Part shown: piece after piece, positions 44,007 to 53,583 of the stretch
Layout: each line of letters begins with the position of its first letter
How positions within the stretch are numbered: the first letter of the stretch is position 1
Notes under the pieces: generated by a model
What the model saw: the letters and a program-made list of their open reading frames with translations, nothing else
What the model was told of the DNA's origin: nothing
The model's database searches: none
Assembly (NCBI GenBank): GCA_047606825.1
Contig: JASGDY010000005.1
Location: forward strand, 1-64,000
Direction: 5' to 3'
Source: Rhizosphaericola sp047606825
Lineage (GTDB): Bacteria; Bacteroidota; Bacteroidia; Chitinophagales; Chitinophagaceae
DNA length: 64,000 nucleotides
Position numbers and translations under genes: made by a program

Positions 44007-45218
44007 TTATCCTTTCTCAAACACGTTAAACGGCACAGCGACTCCCGTGATTTTTAACACAATCGTTCCATGCGGCGGAAGGCCGTATTGTTGTTCGGAT
44101 GCTTTTGAGGACGGCTGGTTTTGGTGTTTCCAAAGGTCGCGGACGATATATCCTTTTTGTACATTAATACCCAAACTGTCCACATTCAGACGGAATGTCG
44201 CAGAAGTGTTTCCTGTATTCAGCAAGGCGACGGCGACCTCGCCTGAACTTGCGGAGACAAGCGGTCTCGCCCATACCTGCACACTGTCTTTGACGTGCAA
44301 CCGCCGCGCCTGATAGCAAAACGGGTCTTGGTTCAGCGCGATGACTTCTTTGTTGGAGATGATGGACAGGGTTTCTTTGGACATATTGCGCAGGTCGTTT
44401 CCGAGGAGCAAAGGCGAGTTGAGGATGCACCACATACTGAAATGCGATTTGTCCTCTTCGTAACCCATGCCGCGCCCCACCTGCAACATGTCCATGTCGT
44501 TGAAGTGCCCCGGCGTACAGTATTTCCACAAGTCCACATTGAGGTCGATAATTTTCAATATGGACGCAAAATTATTGGAAATATCTCCCGAGATACGCCA
44601 CGAACCGGCGACCAACGGTGCCCATTTTCCCGGAAATTGCCAACGGCAGATATTGAGGATGGCTTCCGGTTTTATTTTTTTCATGTGTTCGGCAATCTGT
44701 GTATATCTGAGCTGCTCGTCCAGTTTCATCGCCAAGCCGCCGCACCAGTCCACTTTCAAAAAGTCATACCCCCAGGTTTTTAGAAAAAGGGTAAGGTCTT
44801 GCGCTTCATGCCCGTAGATTCCCTCTGCGTGGTTTGCGGTATCTTTTGACCACTGGGCGGCGCAGGTGCTGATGCCCGCATCGGTATAGATGCCGGCTTT
44901 GAGACCTTTGCTATGGATATAGTCCGCTACGTCTTTCAGTCCATGCGGAAACTTCGTTTTGTCGGGCAGGATATTACCGTTCTTGTCACGTCCCAAATAG
45001 TAGCTGTCGTCGATATTGATGAACTGGTATCCCGCGTCTTTCAGCCCTGAACTGACCAGTGCATCGGCTTCTCCTTTTATGATTGCATCGCTGATGTCCG
45101 TCTGGAAATGGTTCCAGCTTGCCCAGCCCATCATCGGCGTGGTGCGTCCCAAACCTATTTGTGCATAGCCTTGCAACGCCGCAAATGCTAAAGCGGCAAT
45201 CGTAGTTATTTTTTTCAT
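44007..45218 (-). CDS. GH27 alpha-galactosidase, exported
   Basis: This 403-residue exported glycosidase has a signal peptide (AALAFAALQGYAQ). It begins PMMGWASWNHFQTDIS, typical of GH27. The nucleophile is Asp157 in FLKVDWCGG and the acid/base Asp212 in SWRISGDISNN. It releases terminal alpha-D-galactose from polysaccharides or glycoproteins. Alpha-galactose linked to serine is a feature of plant extensins, so the nearby GH127 and hydroxyproline genes make this a plausible partner enzyme, although the gene is on the opposite strand and 1.4 kb away. The C-terminal beta-sandwich is present. Confidence 0.92.
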   Translation of the reverse strand: MKKITTIAALAFAALQGYAQIGLGRTTPMMGWASWNHFQTDISDAIIKGEADALVSSGLKDAGYQFINIDDSYYLGRDKNGNILPDKTKFPHGLKDVADYIHSKGLKAGIYTDAGISTCAAQWSKDTANHAEGIYGHEAQDLTLFLKTWGYDFLKVDWCGGLAMKLDEQLRYTQIAEHMKKIKPEAILNICRWQFPGKWAPLVAGSWRISGDISNNFASILKIIDLNVDLWKYCTPGHFNDMDMLQVGRGMGYEEDKSHFSMWCILNSPLLLGNDLRNMSKETLSIISNKEVIALNQDPFCYQARRLHVKDSVQVWARPLVSASSGEVAVALLNTGNTSATFRLNVDSLGINVQKGYIVRDLWKHQNQPSSKASEQQYGLPPHGTIVLKITGVAVPFNVFEKG

Positions 45219-45292
45219 ACTGTAAAAGTAAAAAGGAAAAGAAAAACTGTTTGGGAATGTTTACGCAGCACATTTCGAACAGCCCGAATTCA

Positions 45293-45445
45293 TTATTTAA
45301 CTTTTAGGTTAATGACACTGGGCGACCCGTTTGACAAAGTATTTGTAAATGTGAACCAATTAATAAAATAAAATAAGATTAATAGTCCTCCCCAAAAGAA
45401 TACCATTAACACCCAATTTTTAATATTAAACTTTCCTATTGTCAT
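45293..45445 (-). CDS. small single-pass membrane protein
   Basis: This 50-codon frame begins MTIGKFNIKNWVLMVFFWGG. The hydrophobic segment (WVLMVFFWGGLLILFYFINW) is long enough to cross the membrane once, and a short polar tail ends NLKVK. It lies between a lipoprotein gene and the GH27 gene, in the same direction as both. I do not recognise a family. Composition and the hydrophobic segment suggest a real gene, but it could be chance in an A+T-rich region. Confidence 0.5.
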   Translation of the reverse strand: MTIGKFNIKNWVLMVFFWGGLLILFYFINWFTFTNTLSNGSPSVINLKVK

Positions 45446-45578
45446 ATCTAATATTATTTTTAATCATTAAATAATAAGTGTCTTTTCCCATAAATATTCA
45501 ATCAATTGATAATGGGTGGAAATGTTGAACTGTAAATTGAGTTGTTATAAGTGGGTGCAGAATTACCACTCGCTACAA

Positions 45579-46244
45579 CTAAGCTCCCATAATTGGAACG
45601 TATACTTTGGTTATAACAGCAGTGCCAGAAAATGACAAACTACATACTTGATTGGCAGCCGACAATCCGTATGTTGCAGTAACGGGAGTATATTTAAAAT
45701 GATATTGGTAAGTATATAATGTGCCTCCAGGACCTGCAACGGTCACTTCTACTGGAGGATTAGATAAACTTACAGTGTTTATAGTATTAACTCCTGGTAA
45801 TGGTGAAGAATAACCAAATGATGCTATATAATCTATTTCATAATACCCTAATTCACTGCTTCCTACCTTTTGAGATGTACTCCATGCATATGTGCCATGC
45901 CCAATAGCATCTGCTAAACTTACTAGATTAGAAGTTTTAGTATTAGATAAAATTTTAAGCTTATTGCTTGTAGAGGATGAATCTTCAATTTGCAGAATGC
46001 CCTTTCCTAATATAGAAAGTTCGGATAGCGAATCTTTGAATATAGATAATTGGTCTGTAGTAATCAATGGCAGAGAAGAGTCTATATATATTGAATCAAT
46101 AGACAGATTATCAAATTGAGTAATCATGCTTTTTATTGATTCTACATTTTTATTATAAATATCTGACTTAATATAATCACTATTCTTAGTGCAAGACATC
46201 AAAAGAATAATTATGAAGATGGGTGGATAGAAAGTCTTTTTCAT
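45579..46244 (-). CDS. hypothetical lipoprotein
   Basis: This 221-residue protein has a lipoprotein signal (FIIILLMSC, cysteine at 18) and is then rich in Ser, Thr, Ile and Tyr, with few charged residues in the second half, which looks beta-stranded (for example GTLYTYQYHFKYTPVTATYGLSAA). No domain is recognised. The gene is clearly more A+T rich than the surrounding genes and flanked by long A+T-rich gaps, which may indicate later acquisition. Confidence 0.7.
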   Translation of the reverse strand: MKKTFYPPIFIIILLMSCTKNSDYIKSDIYNKNVESIKSMITQFDNLSIDSIYIDSSLPLITTDQLSIFKDSLSELSILGKGILQIEDSSSTSNKLKILSNTKTSNLVSLADAIGHGTYAWSTSQKVGSSELGYYEIDYIASFGYSSPLPGVNTINTVSLSNPPVEVTVAGPGGTLYTYQYHFKYTPVTATYGLSAANQVCSLSFSGTAVITKVYVPIMGA

Positions 46245-46704
46245 AAAAATTATTTTTTATATATTAGATAATTTATCATAAGTAGATTCATAATACCTGT
46301 TTATATATAAGTTTATTTTCCGTAGCAAAGCATATAGTTCAACAAACTATTTTGAATGATTTTATTGCATTACTAAATTTATAAGAAAGTTATTACTGGT
46401 GGCAACATTTAGTACAGGTTTTATTTTGCAGGACTCAATATAGATAGACATTTCACCATAGAAAATACATACTAAATAATGACCCTATTAATAACTAAGT
46501 TGAAATTACACACAAATATAACATTTTTTTGTCTAAAAAAATATTTTTTTTAACTCGAAAGTGTTTTGACTAGTTTTCAAACACAACCTATGACTGAATT
46601 GGAATATACCGTTAGACATTCCGATTCCTAGAGAATGCTTAGTAGCAAAAGCAAAACACAAGTCTGAGAAAGACTATAATAAAAATTCTTCTTAACTTTA
46701 ACCT
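46245..46704. other. A+T-rich intergenic region
   Basis: About 460 bases between divergent genes without a supportable gene. On the minus strand TATATTTG at 46520-46513 fits the -7 consensus and might serve the lipoprotein gene, 270 bases away, but no -33 box accompanies it. I see no repeat or RNA. Confidence 0.4.
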
Positions 46705-47802
46705 ATGACAGGCAATATATTTTACAAATTTACGCCCAACGAAAATGGGAAAAGCAAGTTTGAACAGATGCTGGACATGTTCCTGCAGATGCTCAACTAT
46801 ACGAACGGCGACGTGGGCGAGGCCTTGCAATGGCTGAACCAATTGGACAAACAATACCATATCACCGACGACCAATATGGCATGGGAGATTTTATCGACG
46901 ACCTCAAAGCGAACGGCTACATAAAGGAAGGCTCCGAAAATGCCGTGCCGATTCTTACCAGCAAATCCGAACAAACCATACGCAAACGCAGCTTAGAAGA
47001 GATTTTCGGAAAACTGAAAAAGTCCAAACAAGGCAACCATCAAACCTTCCGCACAGGCATCGGCGAAGAGGGCAATCCTGATTTGCGGAATTTCCAGTTT
47101 GGCGACAAACTCGAACAGATTGACTTTACCGAAAGCATCCGTTCCGCGCAGATTAACCACGGTATTGAACAGTTACGGATGGGAGAGGACGACCTGCGTG
47201 TACACGACACCGATTTCAAGGCGCAGACCTCGACGGTGCTCATGATTGACATTTCGCATTCGATGATTCTGTACGGCGAGGACAGGATTACGCCTGCCAA
47301 AAAAGTCGCTATGGCGTTGAGTGAACTCATCACGACGCGTTACCCAAAAGACACGCTGGACATCATCGTCTTTGGCAACGATGCCTGGACGGTGGAGATG
47401 AAGGATTTGCCTTATCTGCAAGTCGGCCCTTACCACACCAATACGGTTGCGGGATTGCAGCTTGCCATGGAGATTTTGCGTAGAAGAAAAAACAGCAACA
47501 AACAGATTTTCATGATTACCGACGGCAAACCGACCTGCCTCAAAATCGGCGCACGTTACTACAAAAACAGTTTTGGATTGGACAGGAAAGTCGTCAACCG
47601 ATGCCTCAACCTGGCAGCACAATGCAAGAAGCTGCATATTCCCATTACGACTTTTATGATTGCATCCGACCCTTACCTGCAAAAATTCGTGACGGAATTT
47701 ACGGAGACCAACAATGGCAAGGCTTTTTTTGCGTCCTTGGACAATCTGGGTGAGTATATTTTCCGTGATTTTGAAACAGGAAAAAGGAAAACCGTAAGAT
47801 GA
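46705..47802 (+). CDS. VWA domain protein
   Basis: This 365-residue cytoplasmic protein has a helical N-terminal part (about 1-150) and a von Willebrand A domain whose metal-ion site is visible as MIDISHSMILYGEDRITPA (near 178), with Thr in NTVAGLQLAM and Asp in IFMITDGKPTC. It resembles the VWA partners of MoxR-type AAA ATPases and the C-terminus of CobT/ChlD-like proteins. Such proteins assemble or remodel protein complexes with their ATPase, yet no AAA gene is adjacent here. Role unknown. Confidence 0.8.
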   Translation: MTGNIFYKFTPNENGKSKFEQMLDMFLQMLNYTNGDVGEALQWLNQLDKQYHITDDQYGMGDFIDDLKANGYIKEGSENAVPILTSKSEQTIRKRSLEEIFGKLKKSKQGNHQTFRTGIGEEGNPDLRNFQFGDKLEQIDFTESIRSAQINHGIEQLRMGEDDLRVHDTDFKAQTSTVLMIDISHSMILYGEDRITPAKKVAMALSELITTRYPKDTLDIIVFGNDAWTVEMKDLPYLQVGPYHTNTVAGLQLAMEILRRRKNSNKQIFMITDGKPTCLKIGARYYKNSFGLDRKVVNRCLNLAAQCKKLHIPITTFMIASDPYLQKFVTEFTETNNGKAFFASLDNLGEYIFRDFETGKRKTVR

Positions 47803-47920
47803 TTTTGCCATGGAAATTAATGTCATGTCAATAATGGAACGATGCTTTTTGAACTAACGTTCCTCAATGTTTGCGAATGGTTGATGGCTTTTTGTTTTTG
47901 CCTTTTTACTTAACAATACG

Positions 47921-50900
47921 CTATCTAATCAATACGACTGTTCCCTTTAAGTTGAATCTATTCCCTTCCGTGCAGGTGACTTCCACAAGATAGACATAAG
48001 TGCCAGGAGGCGCTGGCTGTGTTCCTATGTAACCGTTCCAACCTTGCGCCATGTCGTTTCCGTTGATATTGTTTCTTTCGAAAACGGTATTGCCCCACCT
48101 GTTGAATACGATGAAATGGTTGATTAGTTTGATGCCGTAGCCTTTCACATAGAAAATGTCGTTTTTGCCATCGTTGTTGGGTGTGAACGCGCTTGGGATA
48201 AATATCTTGGAGGAGGCACATAGCGTGCTTACATGCAAGGAATCCACTGCCGTACATCCAAACGTATTGGTGACGTTTAATTTGTACACAATTTCATTGT
48301 CGGCGGTTATCTGAGGATTGCTGAGATAAGGATTGTCAATACCATAGGTTGGTGTCCATCTGTATTTTAAATCTGTAAAGGAAGAGGTAATTTCTGGATT
48401 GGGGTTGAATACTGTACCCGCAGGCACGGTTATGTTCTTTTTGGGAAATGACACGATGGGCGATTCGTGTGTGGTGACCGTAATCGTGCCGGTTTCATCT
48501 GGGCAGGTGTTGTTGCTTTTGGCCACTACCGTGTAGCTGGTGGTCGTAATAGGTTTGACGATAATATAATTGTTGGACTTGTCCGTGATGATGGTATTAT
48601 CGGTGGGCGAATCGGTCGTCCAGGTAAAGTCGTCGGTTGCGTCGGATGTCGCTTCCAACCTCAATCCACCATTGGCAGAGTCTCCCAGGCAATAACTATA
48701 CATGTTTTGGTATTGGAGATTTATTTTTTCATCTACTTGTATCGGTGTTGCCAGTTCGAGATTGTTGAAACAATGGCCGGATTCCTCCGTGCCGATAATC
48801 GTGACGGAAGGGTAGTATGTGCCACTTTTGTCATATTCATGGGTAACGATATAGTCGCTGGTGCTGCTCCAGGTACTGCTGTCGCCAAACGCCCATAGGT
48901 AGCTTTCAATTGGGTCGGTGCTATGTAATGTCAGTGTAGCCGTTACCGGTTCACAGTTTTGGTAGGTATCACTGGTCAATGTCGCTTTGGGTCCCTTGGA
49001 GACAAATGTAAACGAAGTCGAGTCGTAACAGTTGTCGTAGCCATTGACTTTTAGTTTGATGGAATAGTTGTCAGGTCTTTCGATATAGTACAGTATCGTG
49101 TCCTTTAGACTCGTATTGTAGATGCTGTCGCTTAATGTCCATTGAAGGCTTTGGTATCCAGTTGCGTTGTTTTCTATATGCAAAATATAAGGAGGGCAGA
49201 TGCTGAGCTGGTTGGAATCCAGTATTGTGAACGCCGCCTTGGGTTGGATAAATTTGATTAGTTGTGGGTAGACGGTATCTTTCTGGCAGGTAATCCCGTC
49301 ACCGTAAGTGGCACTCACCTTGACGTCATAATAGGTCGGGAAGGTGTCGATGGACATATATGCCGAGAAGGATTGGTTGAGGTTTAAGTTTTGGGTTATG
49401 TCTCCCACCTGCCACTGAAACCCGTTTGCGTGGAGGTCGGTAATATTGGATTCGTTTGCTATTGTAATTGTCCTGGTACTGCAATAGACGGGCATGCTCG
49501 GAGTAACTGCAATAGTAGGGTTGTACAGTTTATATTCGCTACTGTCGGTATAGCTGGCAACACAGCCATCGGTATCTGTTATTTTAAGCGTGACATTGTA
49601 ATTGACGACACTGGAATCTCCCAGATAATCATAGTCATGGTGGATGGTGTCAGGAATCGTGCCGTCGGAAAAATCCCGAACAGTACCGTCTCCAAAATCC
49701 CATGTCATCGATTGATATTTGTCCGTTTCGATGGACGAAAGGTTTTGCAATACGATGGATGCCTGCGGCGTACAAAAGATGGAATCGGAAAGGGACTTGA
49801 AATTTCCCGACGGACCATACACGGTCAACAGTAGTGCGGTATCCGAAACGCAAGGCTGTTCTCTTTTGTCCCATATTGTTAAACTGATTTTGAACGTTGA
49901 AGCATAAGGGATGATGTAACCGATAGATTCCAGGTCTGCCCCTGCGGTTTCGAAGACCAGGGAATCGTTGCGTGTGTCCGTTATTGTCCAGGCATATTTG
50001 GATATATTGGCATAGTTGACATAGTCCGCGGTGGAAAAGGTATAATTGTTCTGTGCGCAGTTGCGGGACGCATTGTCATTGTTGCGAACCGTAAAATTGG
50101 CGGATTCATCCATGATGGTTATCTCCCTTGCAAAATCATACGTTCCGTCTGCAAATTTTACCAATACACTATAGGTAGCGCCTTTTCCTTTGAAAGGCAA
50201 TCTTACTGTCAGTGTCCCGCTCGAGAAAGGATAGGTCTGCCCGTCAATGGTAATGCTTTCCAATACCTTTTTGGTGTTGCGTTTTTCGAATGTTACTAAG
50301 TATTTATCCTCGCAGGAGCTGGTAAATTTGAAAACGGAATTGAGCAGCGTGTCTGTCCCGTTGTCCGTACAATCATTGGTAATCGTTATGCTCTGCGTAG
50401 GGGAGGTTGCGCTGCAACCATCACTGTTCGTTGCCTGCACAACGGCGTTGTAGGTTCCGGTATTGGCATAAGTATGGACAACAGTGTCTTGGTTCGTTGT
50501 GGTTTTGGTGATGCCGTCTCCAAACTGCCATTTGAGCGTGACGTCACTGTCTGCCGCCGCCTTGAAAGTGATAGGAATAATATGGCAGATGCTGCCGGTG
50601 GGACTCATGGAGAAATCAATGCTCGGTGTTGGTTTGACGACAATCTCCTTGGTCGTGGGAGACGGGCATCCTTTTTTGTTGACAACAGTCAACTGGTAAG
50701 TGCCTGCTGAAGTATAATACAAAGCCGTACTGTCTGATACAAATGTACCGCCATCGGTTTGCCAACTGTAATCATCTGTGCCAAACGCAAACTGTCCAGA
50801 GCTGTCCGTTGCGCTGATGTTGAAGGCAATGGACGTGCAGATATTGTCGACAGCGCTGATTTTTAGTTGCGGACGTCCTACATATATTGTTTGGGCGTAT

Positions 50901-51697
50901 TTGGAAATGCATTTGCTGTTGCTGCTGCTGTCGTTTGATGTAAGGGTAACGGTGTATTCTCCAGCCTTGTCATAGGTGTGGGTAGGCGACGACGAGCTAT
51001 TATCCAACACATTGCCGTCTCCGAAATCCCAGTCGTAGGAGGTCCCGGCTTGTTCCGAGGTGTTGACGAAACTAATGGTGTTGTTGCAGGAATAGAATAG
51101 TCCGTTGTCCGTTGTGAAGGACGTGGTGCCGCTACCGTTGACGGTTACTGTGGACTGTGTCGATGTCGGGCTGTAACACCCGTTGGCATCCTTGACAAAC
51201 AGTGTTATTTTTTTAGTGCCGGGTTTGTTGAATGTATAGTCGGAGACAGCGTCGTCGCTGACGACAGCCTCGTCTTCAAAGTTCCAATAGTATTGCAGGA
51301 TACTGGCCTGCCCTGAGGACGTGCTGGTAAAACGAATCGAGCTGCCCGCACATATACTGCTTTCTGACATCGTGAAGGATGCACTGGGAAGTGGGTTGAC
51401 AATCAGGTTTCGTTCGGAAGACAGCCCTGTCGTGCTGTCCGTCAGCTTGATAGGAAATGTGCCTGCTGTCAGAAAAACGAATATCGTCGAAGTCGCATTG
51501 ATTCGGTAGCCATTGATGTCCCAATGGAAACTGTGGGTCGTGTCGGCGGATGTGTTTTTCATGGTTATGGTCACGCCTACACAACCAGTGGATATCTTCT
51601 CATTGCCGACCAACAGGTCAAAAGAAGGAACCTGACATCTGGGAAGCAAATGGCAAAATACAACGAGTACTACTAGTAGAGTCGCTTTTTTGAGCAT
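47921..51697 (-). CDS. large secreted PKD-repeat protein with T9SS type B C-terminal signal
   Basis: This 1258-residue exported protein begins with a signal peptide (ATLLVVLVVFCHLLP). It contains about ten PKD-like repeats of 80-100 residues, recognised by YxWxFGDG segments such as SYDWDFGDGNVLDNSSSSP, LKWQFGDGITKT and MTWDFGDGTVRDF. It ends with the gliding-motility-associated C-terminal domain: SKIFIPSAFTPNNDGKNDIF, FNRWGNTVFERNN and PPGTYVYLVEV, the type B signal for type IX secretion and surface attachment. It is probably an adhesin or surface scaffold. No catalytic domain is seen. Confidence 0.92.
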   Translation of the reverse strand: MLKKATLLVVLVVFCHLLPRCQVPSFDLLVGNEKISTGCVGVTITMKNTSADTTHSFHWDINGYRINATSTIFVFLTAGTFPIKLTDSTTGLSSERNLIVNPLPSASFTMSESSICAGSSIRFTSTSSGQASILQYYWNFEDEAVVSDDAVSDYTFNKPGTKKITLFVKDANGCYSPTSTQSTVTVNGSGTTSFTTDNGLFYSCNNTISFVNTSEQAGTSYDWDFGDGNVLDNSSSSPTHTYDKAGEYTVTLTSNDSSSNSKCISKYAQTIYVGRPQLKISAVDNICTSIAFNISATDSSGQFAFGTDDYSWQTDGGTFVSDSTALYYTSAGTYQLTVVNKKGCPSPTTKEIVVKPTPSIDFSMSPTGSICHIIPITFKAAADSDVTLKWQFGDGITKTTTNQDTVVHTYANTGTYNAVVQATNSDGCSATSPTQSITITNDCTDNGTDTLLNSVFKFTSSCEDKYLVTFEKRNTKKVLESITIDGQTYPFSSGTLTVRLPFKGKGATYSVLVKFADGTYDFAREITIMDESANFTVRNNDNASRNCAQNNYTFSTADYVNYANISKYAWTITDTRNDSLVFETAGADLESIGYIIPYASTFKISLTIWDKREQPCVSDTALLLTVYGPSGNFKSLSDSIFCTPQASIVLQNLSSIETDKYQSMTWDFGDGTVRDFSDGTIPDTIHHDYDYLGDSSVVNYNVTLKITDTDGCVASYTDSSEYKLYNPTIAVTPSMPVYCSTRTITIANESNITDLHANGFQWQVGDITQNLNLNQSFSAYMSIDTFPTYYDVKVSATYGDGITCQKDTVYPQLIKFIQPKAAFTILDSNQLSICPPYILHIENNATGYQSLQWTLSDSIYNTSLKDTILYYIERPDNYSIKLKVNGYDNCYDSTSFTFVSKGPKATLTSDTYQNCEPVTATLTLHSTDPIESYLWAFGDSSTWSSTSDYIVTHEYDKSGTYYPSVTIIGTEESGHCFNNLELATPIQVDEKINLQYQNMYSYCLGDSANGGLRLEATSDATDDFTWTTDSPTDNTIITDKSNNYIIVKPITTTSYTVVAKSNNTCPDETGTITVTTHESPIVSFPKKNITVPAGTVFNPNPEITSSFTDLKYRWTPTYGIDNPYLSNPQITADNEIVYKLNVTNTFGCTAVDSLHVSTLCASSKIFIPSAFTPNNDGKNDIFYVKGYGIKLINHFIVFNRWGNTVFERNNINGNDMAQGWNGYIGTQPAPPGTYVYLVEVTCTEGNRFNLKGTVVLIR

Positions 51698-51810
51698 TTT
51701 ATGCGTTTCTTAAATAAAAGTAGAAGTGTGTTGCGCCTTTGTGTTGGTGTCACAAAGTCCTTGTTCCGTAAGACAATACATTTTTTATCAAGGATTGTTC
51801 ATGTCTATTT

Positions 51811-51858
51811 ATATAAAAGGAATAGGCGTCCAAAATTGGACGCCTATTCCTTTTATAT
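51811..51858 (-). terminator. strong hairpin terminator after the sugar transporter gene
   Basis: A perfect 23-bp inverted repeat (51811-51833 and 51836-51858) with a 2-base loop, 20 bases after the transporter stop. The stem ends in TTTTATAT on the minus strand. Confidence 0.88.
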
Positions 51859-51878
51859 GCTGTTGGAGACAATAAAAA

Positions 51879-53306
51879 TCAATCCGCTATTTTCTTCTTA
51901 TAACACCAGAACCCGAAAAACGCAATGTACACGTAGCACAACACCGGAACGATATAGGACGCTTTCAGGTCTACTTTGTCGGCAATAACACCTTGCAGCA
52001 ATGGAATCAGCGCGCCACCCAGTATCGCCATGACCAATAGGGAAGAGCCTTGGCTGGTATATTTGCCCAAACCGGCAATGCCTAGCGTGTAGATATTGGA
52101 AAACATGATAGAGTTGAACAGTCCGATACCGAGCAGCATGTGGACAGATATGGCACCCGGAGCCATCAATCCAACCGCCACCAATATGATGTTGACAACC
52201 GCAAAGAGTGCCAAAGAGAAGGATGTGCTTGCCTTTCCCAACAGGAAACCAATAATGTTGACGACCATCATCAAGGCAAAAAAGGACATCTGTTCCCATT
52301 GCAGGCCAGAGATATAGTACAGCAGTCCAAAAATACCCGCACATATCAATACCATGTACAGGATTTTTTTGCCCATCGCAACATTTTTGTTGAACGCGAC
52401 GGAAGCCATGAAACGTCCCGCCATCGCACCGCCCCAGTAGAGCGCAAGATAGCCTTTGGCGACTTCTTCGTTCAGTCCCAAAGTATGTTCGATATAGGAA
52501 ATCATCAGGCTGCCGATGCCGACTTCTGCACCTACATAGAAGAAAATACCCAACACGCCGAGCTTCAGGTTCATGAACTTCAATGCGCCGAGACCTTCCG
52601 TCCCTGCGGCATCTTCATCGTCGGTGGCGAGGTTAAATTCGGGTAGTTTGACTTTGGAGATGATGACCGATACGATAAGCAATATAACTGCAAAAGCGAT
52701 GTACGGTACTTTCGTGGCTTCGTTGGAAAGCGAGCCGTCCGCATTGGTAAAAATAGAAAATACTAAGTGCCCACCGATAATCGGCGCAAGCGTCGTTCCC
52801 AACGAGTTGAACGCCTGTGTCATGTTGAGGCGGCTGGATGCGGTTTCGGGTGTGCCCAGCAAGGTAACGTAAGCGTTGGCGGTAATCTGCAATACCGTAA
52901 AACCCAATCCCAACACAAACAATGCCGTGAGGAACAAGCCGTAAGAAGCAAATGCCGACGCAGGATAAAACAATACACAGCCAAACGCCGAAAGGATAAT
53001 CCCGAAAATAATCCCTTTTTTGTAGCCCACTCTGTTGACGGGGTCGCCACTCGTGGAGGAAATGATGAAATAAATCAATGAACCGATGAAATAAGCCCCA
53101 AAAAAACACAGTTGCACCAGCATCGATTCCGTATAGTTGAGCGTGAACAGTTTGCGCAGATAAGGAATCAAGATATCGTTCATACAGGTAATGAAGCCCC
53201 ACATGAAAAACAAAACGGTCAATGTGACCAACGGAACTAAATTACTTTTGACACCTGCCCTCGTGTGGGGTGGTTGGATACTCGTTGAGTTGTTAAAACT
53301 TGCCAT
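51879..53306 (-). CDS. FucP/GluP-like sugar:H+ symporter (MFS)
   Basis: This 475-residue transporter has 12 helices. TLTVLFFMWGFITCMNDILIPYLRKLF (helix 1, near 28-54) carries the Asn and Asp conserved in FucP, and YFIGSLIYFIISSTSGDPVNRVGYKKG is the loop 2-3 motif. GIGSLMISYIEHTLGLNEEVAKGYLALYWGGAMAGR in the second half matches the fucose, galactose and glucose transporter branch. A charged loop of about 25 residues sits in the middle. Likely substrates are L-fucose, galactose or glucose. Single-gene unit with its own strong terminator. Confidence 0.9.
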   Translation of the reverse strand: MASFNNSTSIQPPHTRAGVKSNLVPLVTLTVLFFMWGFITCMNDILIPYLRKLFTLNYTESMLVQLCFFGAYFIGSLIYFIISSTSGDPVNRVGYKKGIIFGIILSAFGCVLFYPASAFASYGLFLTALFVLGLGFTVLQITANAYVTLLGTPETASSRLNMTQAFNSLGTTLAPIIGGHLVFSIFTNADGSLSNEATKVPYIAFAVILLIVSVIISKVKLPEFNLATDDEDAAGTEGLGALKFMNLKLGVLGIFFYVGAEVGIGSLMISYIEHTLGLNEEVAKGYLALYWGGAMAGRFMASVAFNKNVAMGKKILYMVLICAGIFGLLYYISGLQWEQMSFFALMMVVNIIGFLLGKASTSFSLALFAVVNIILVAVGLMAPGAISVHMLLGIGLFNSIMFSNIYTLGIAGLGKYTSQGSSLLVMAILGGALIPLLQGVIADKVDLKASYIVPVLCYVYIAFFGFWCYKKKIAD

Positions 53307-53583
53307 TTATGGTAACCTTTTAAAATTTAAGACTGCCGAAAGTAGTACAAACTTTTTACAATTATTTACAAATGGTTGTTTGTGTGTAGAAACGCAGTTG
53401 TTTCCCGCTTGAAATTTAAGATATATTAACTATTGTAGGAAGGACAATTAAATAGTCGGTCACCGGTTCTCAGTAAACCTTCAACCTATCGCCGTCGGCG
53501 CACGCGACATGTGTGTGCCGACAGTCACAACTTATGACTTGTAACCTGAAACCTGTAACTTGCAGCCTGAAACTTGCAACAGG

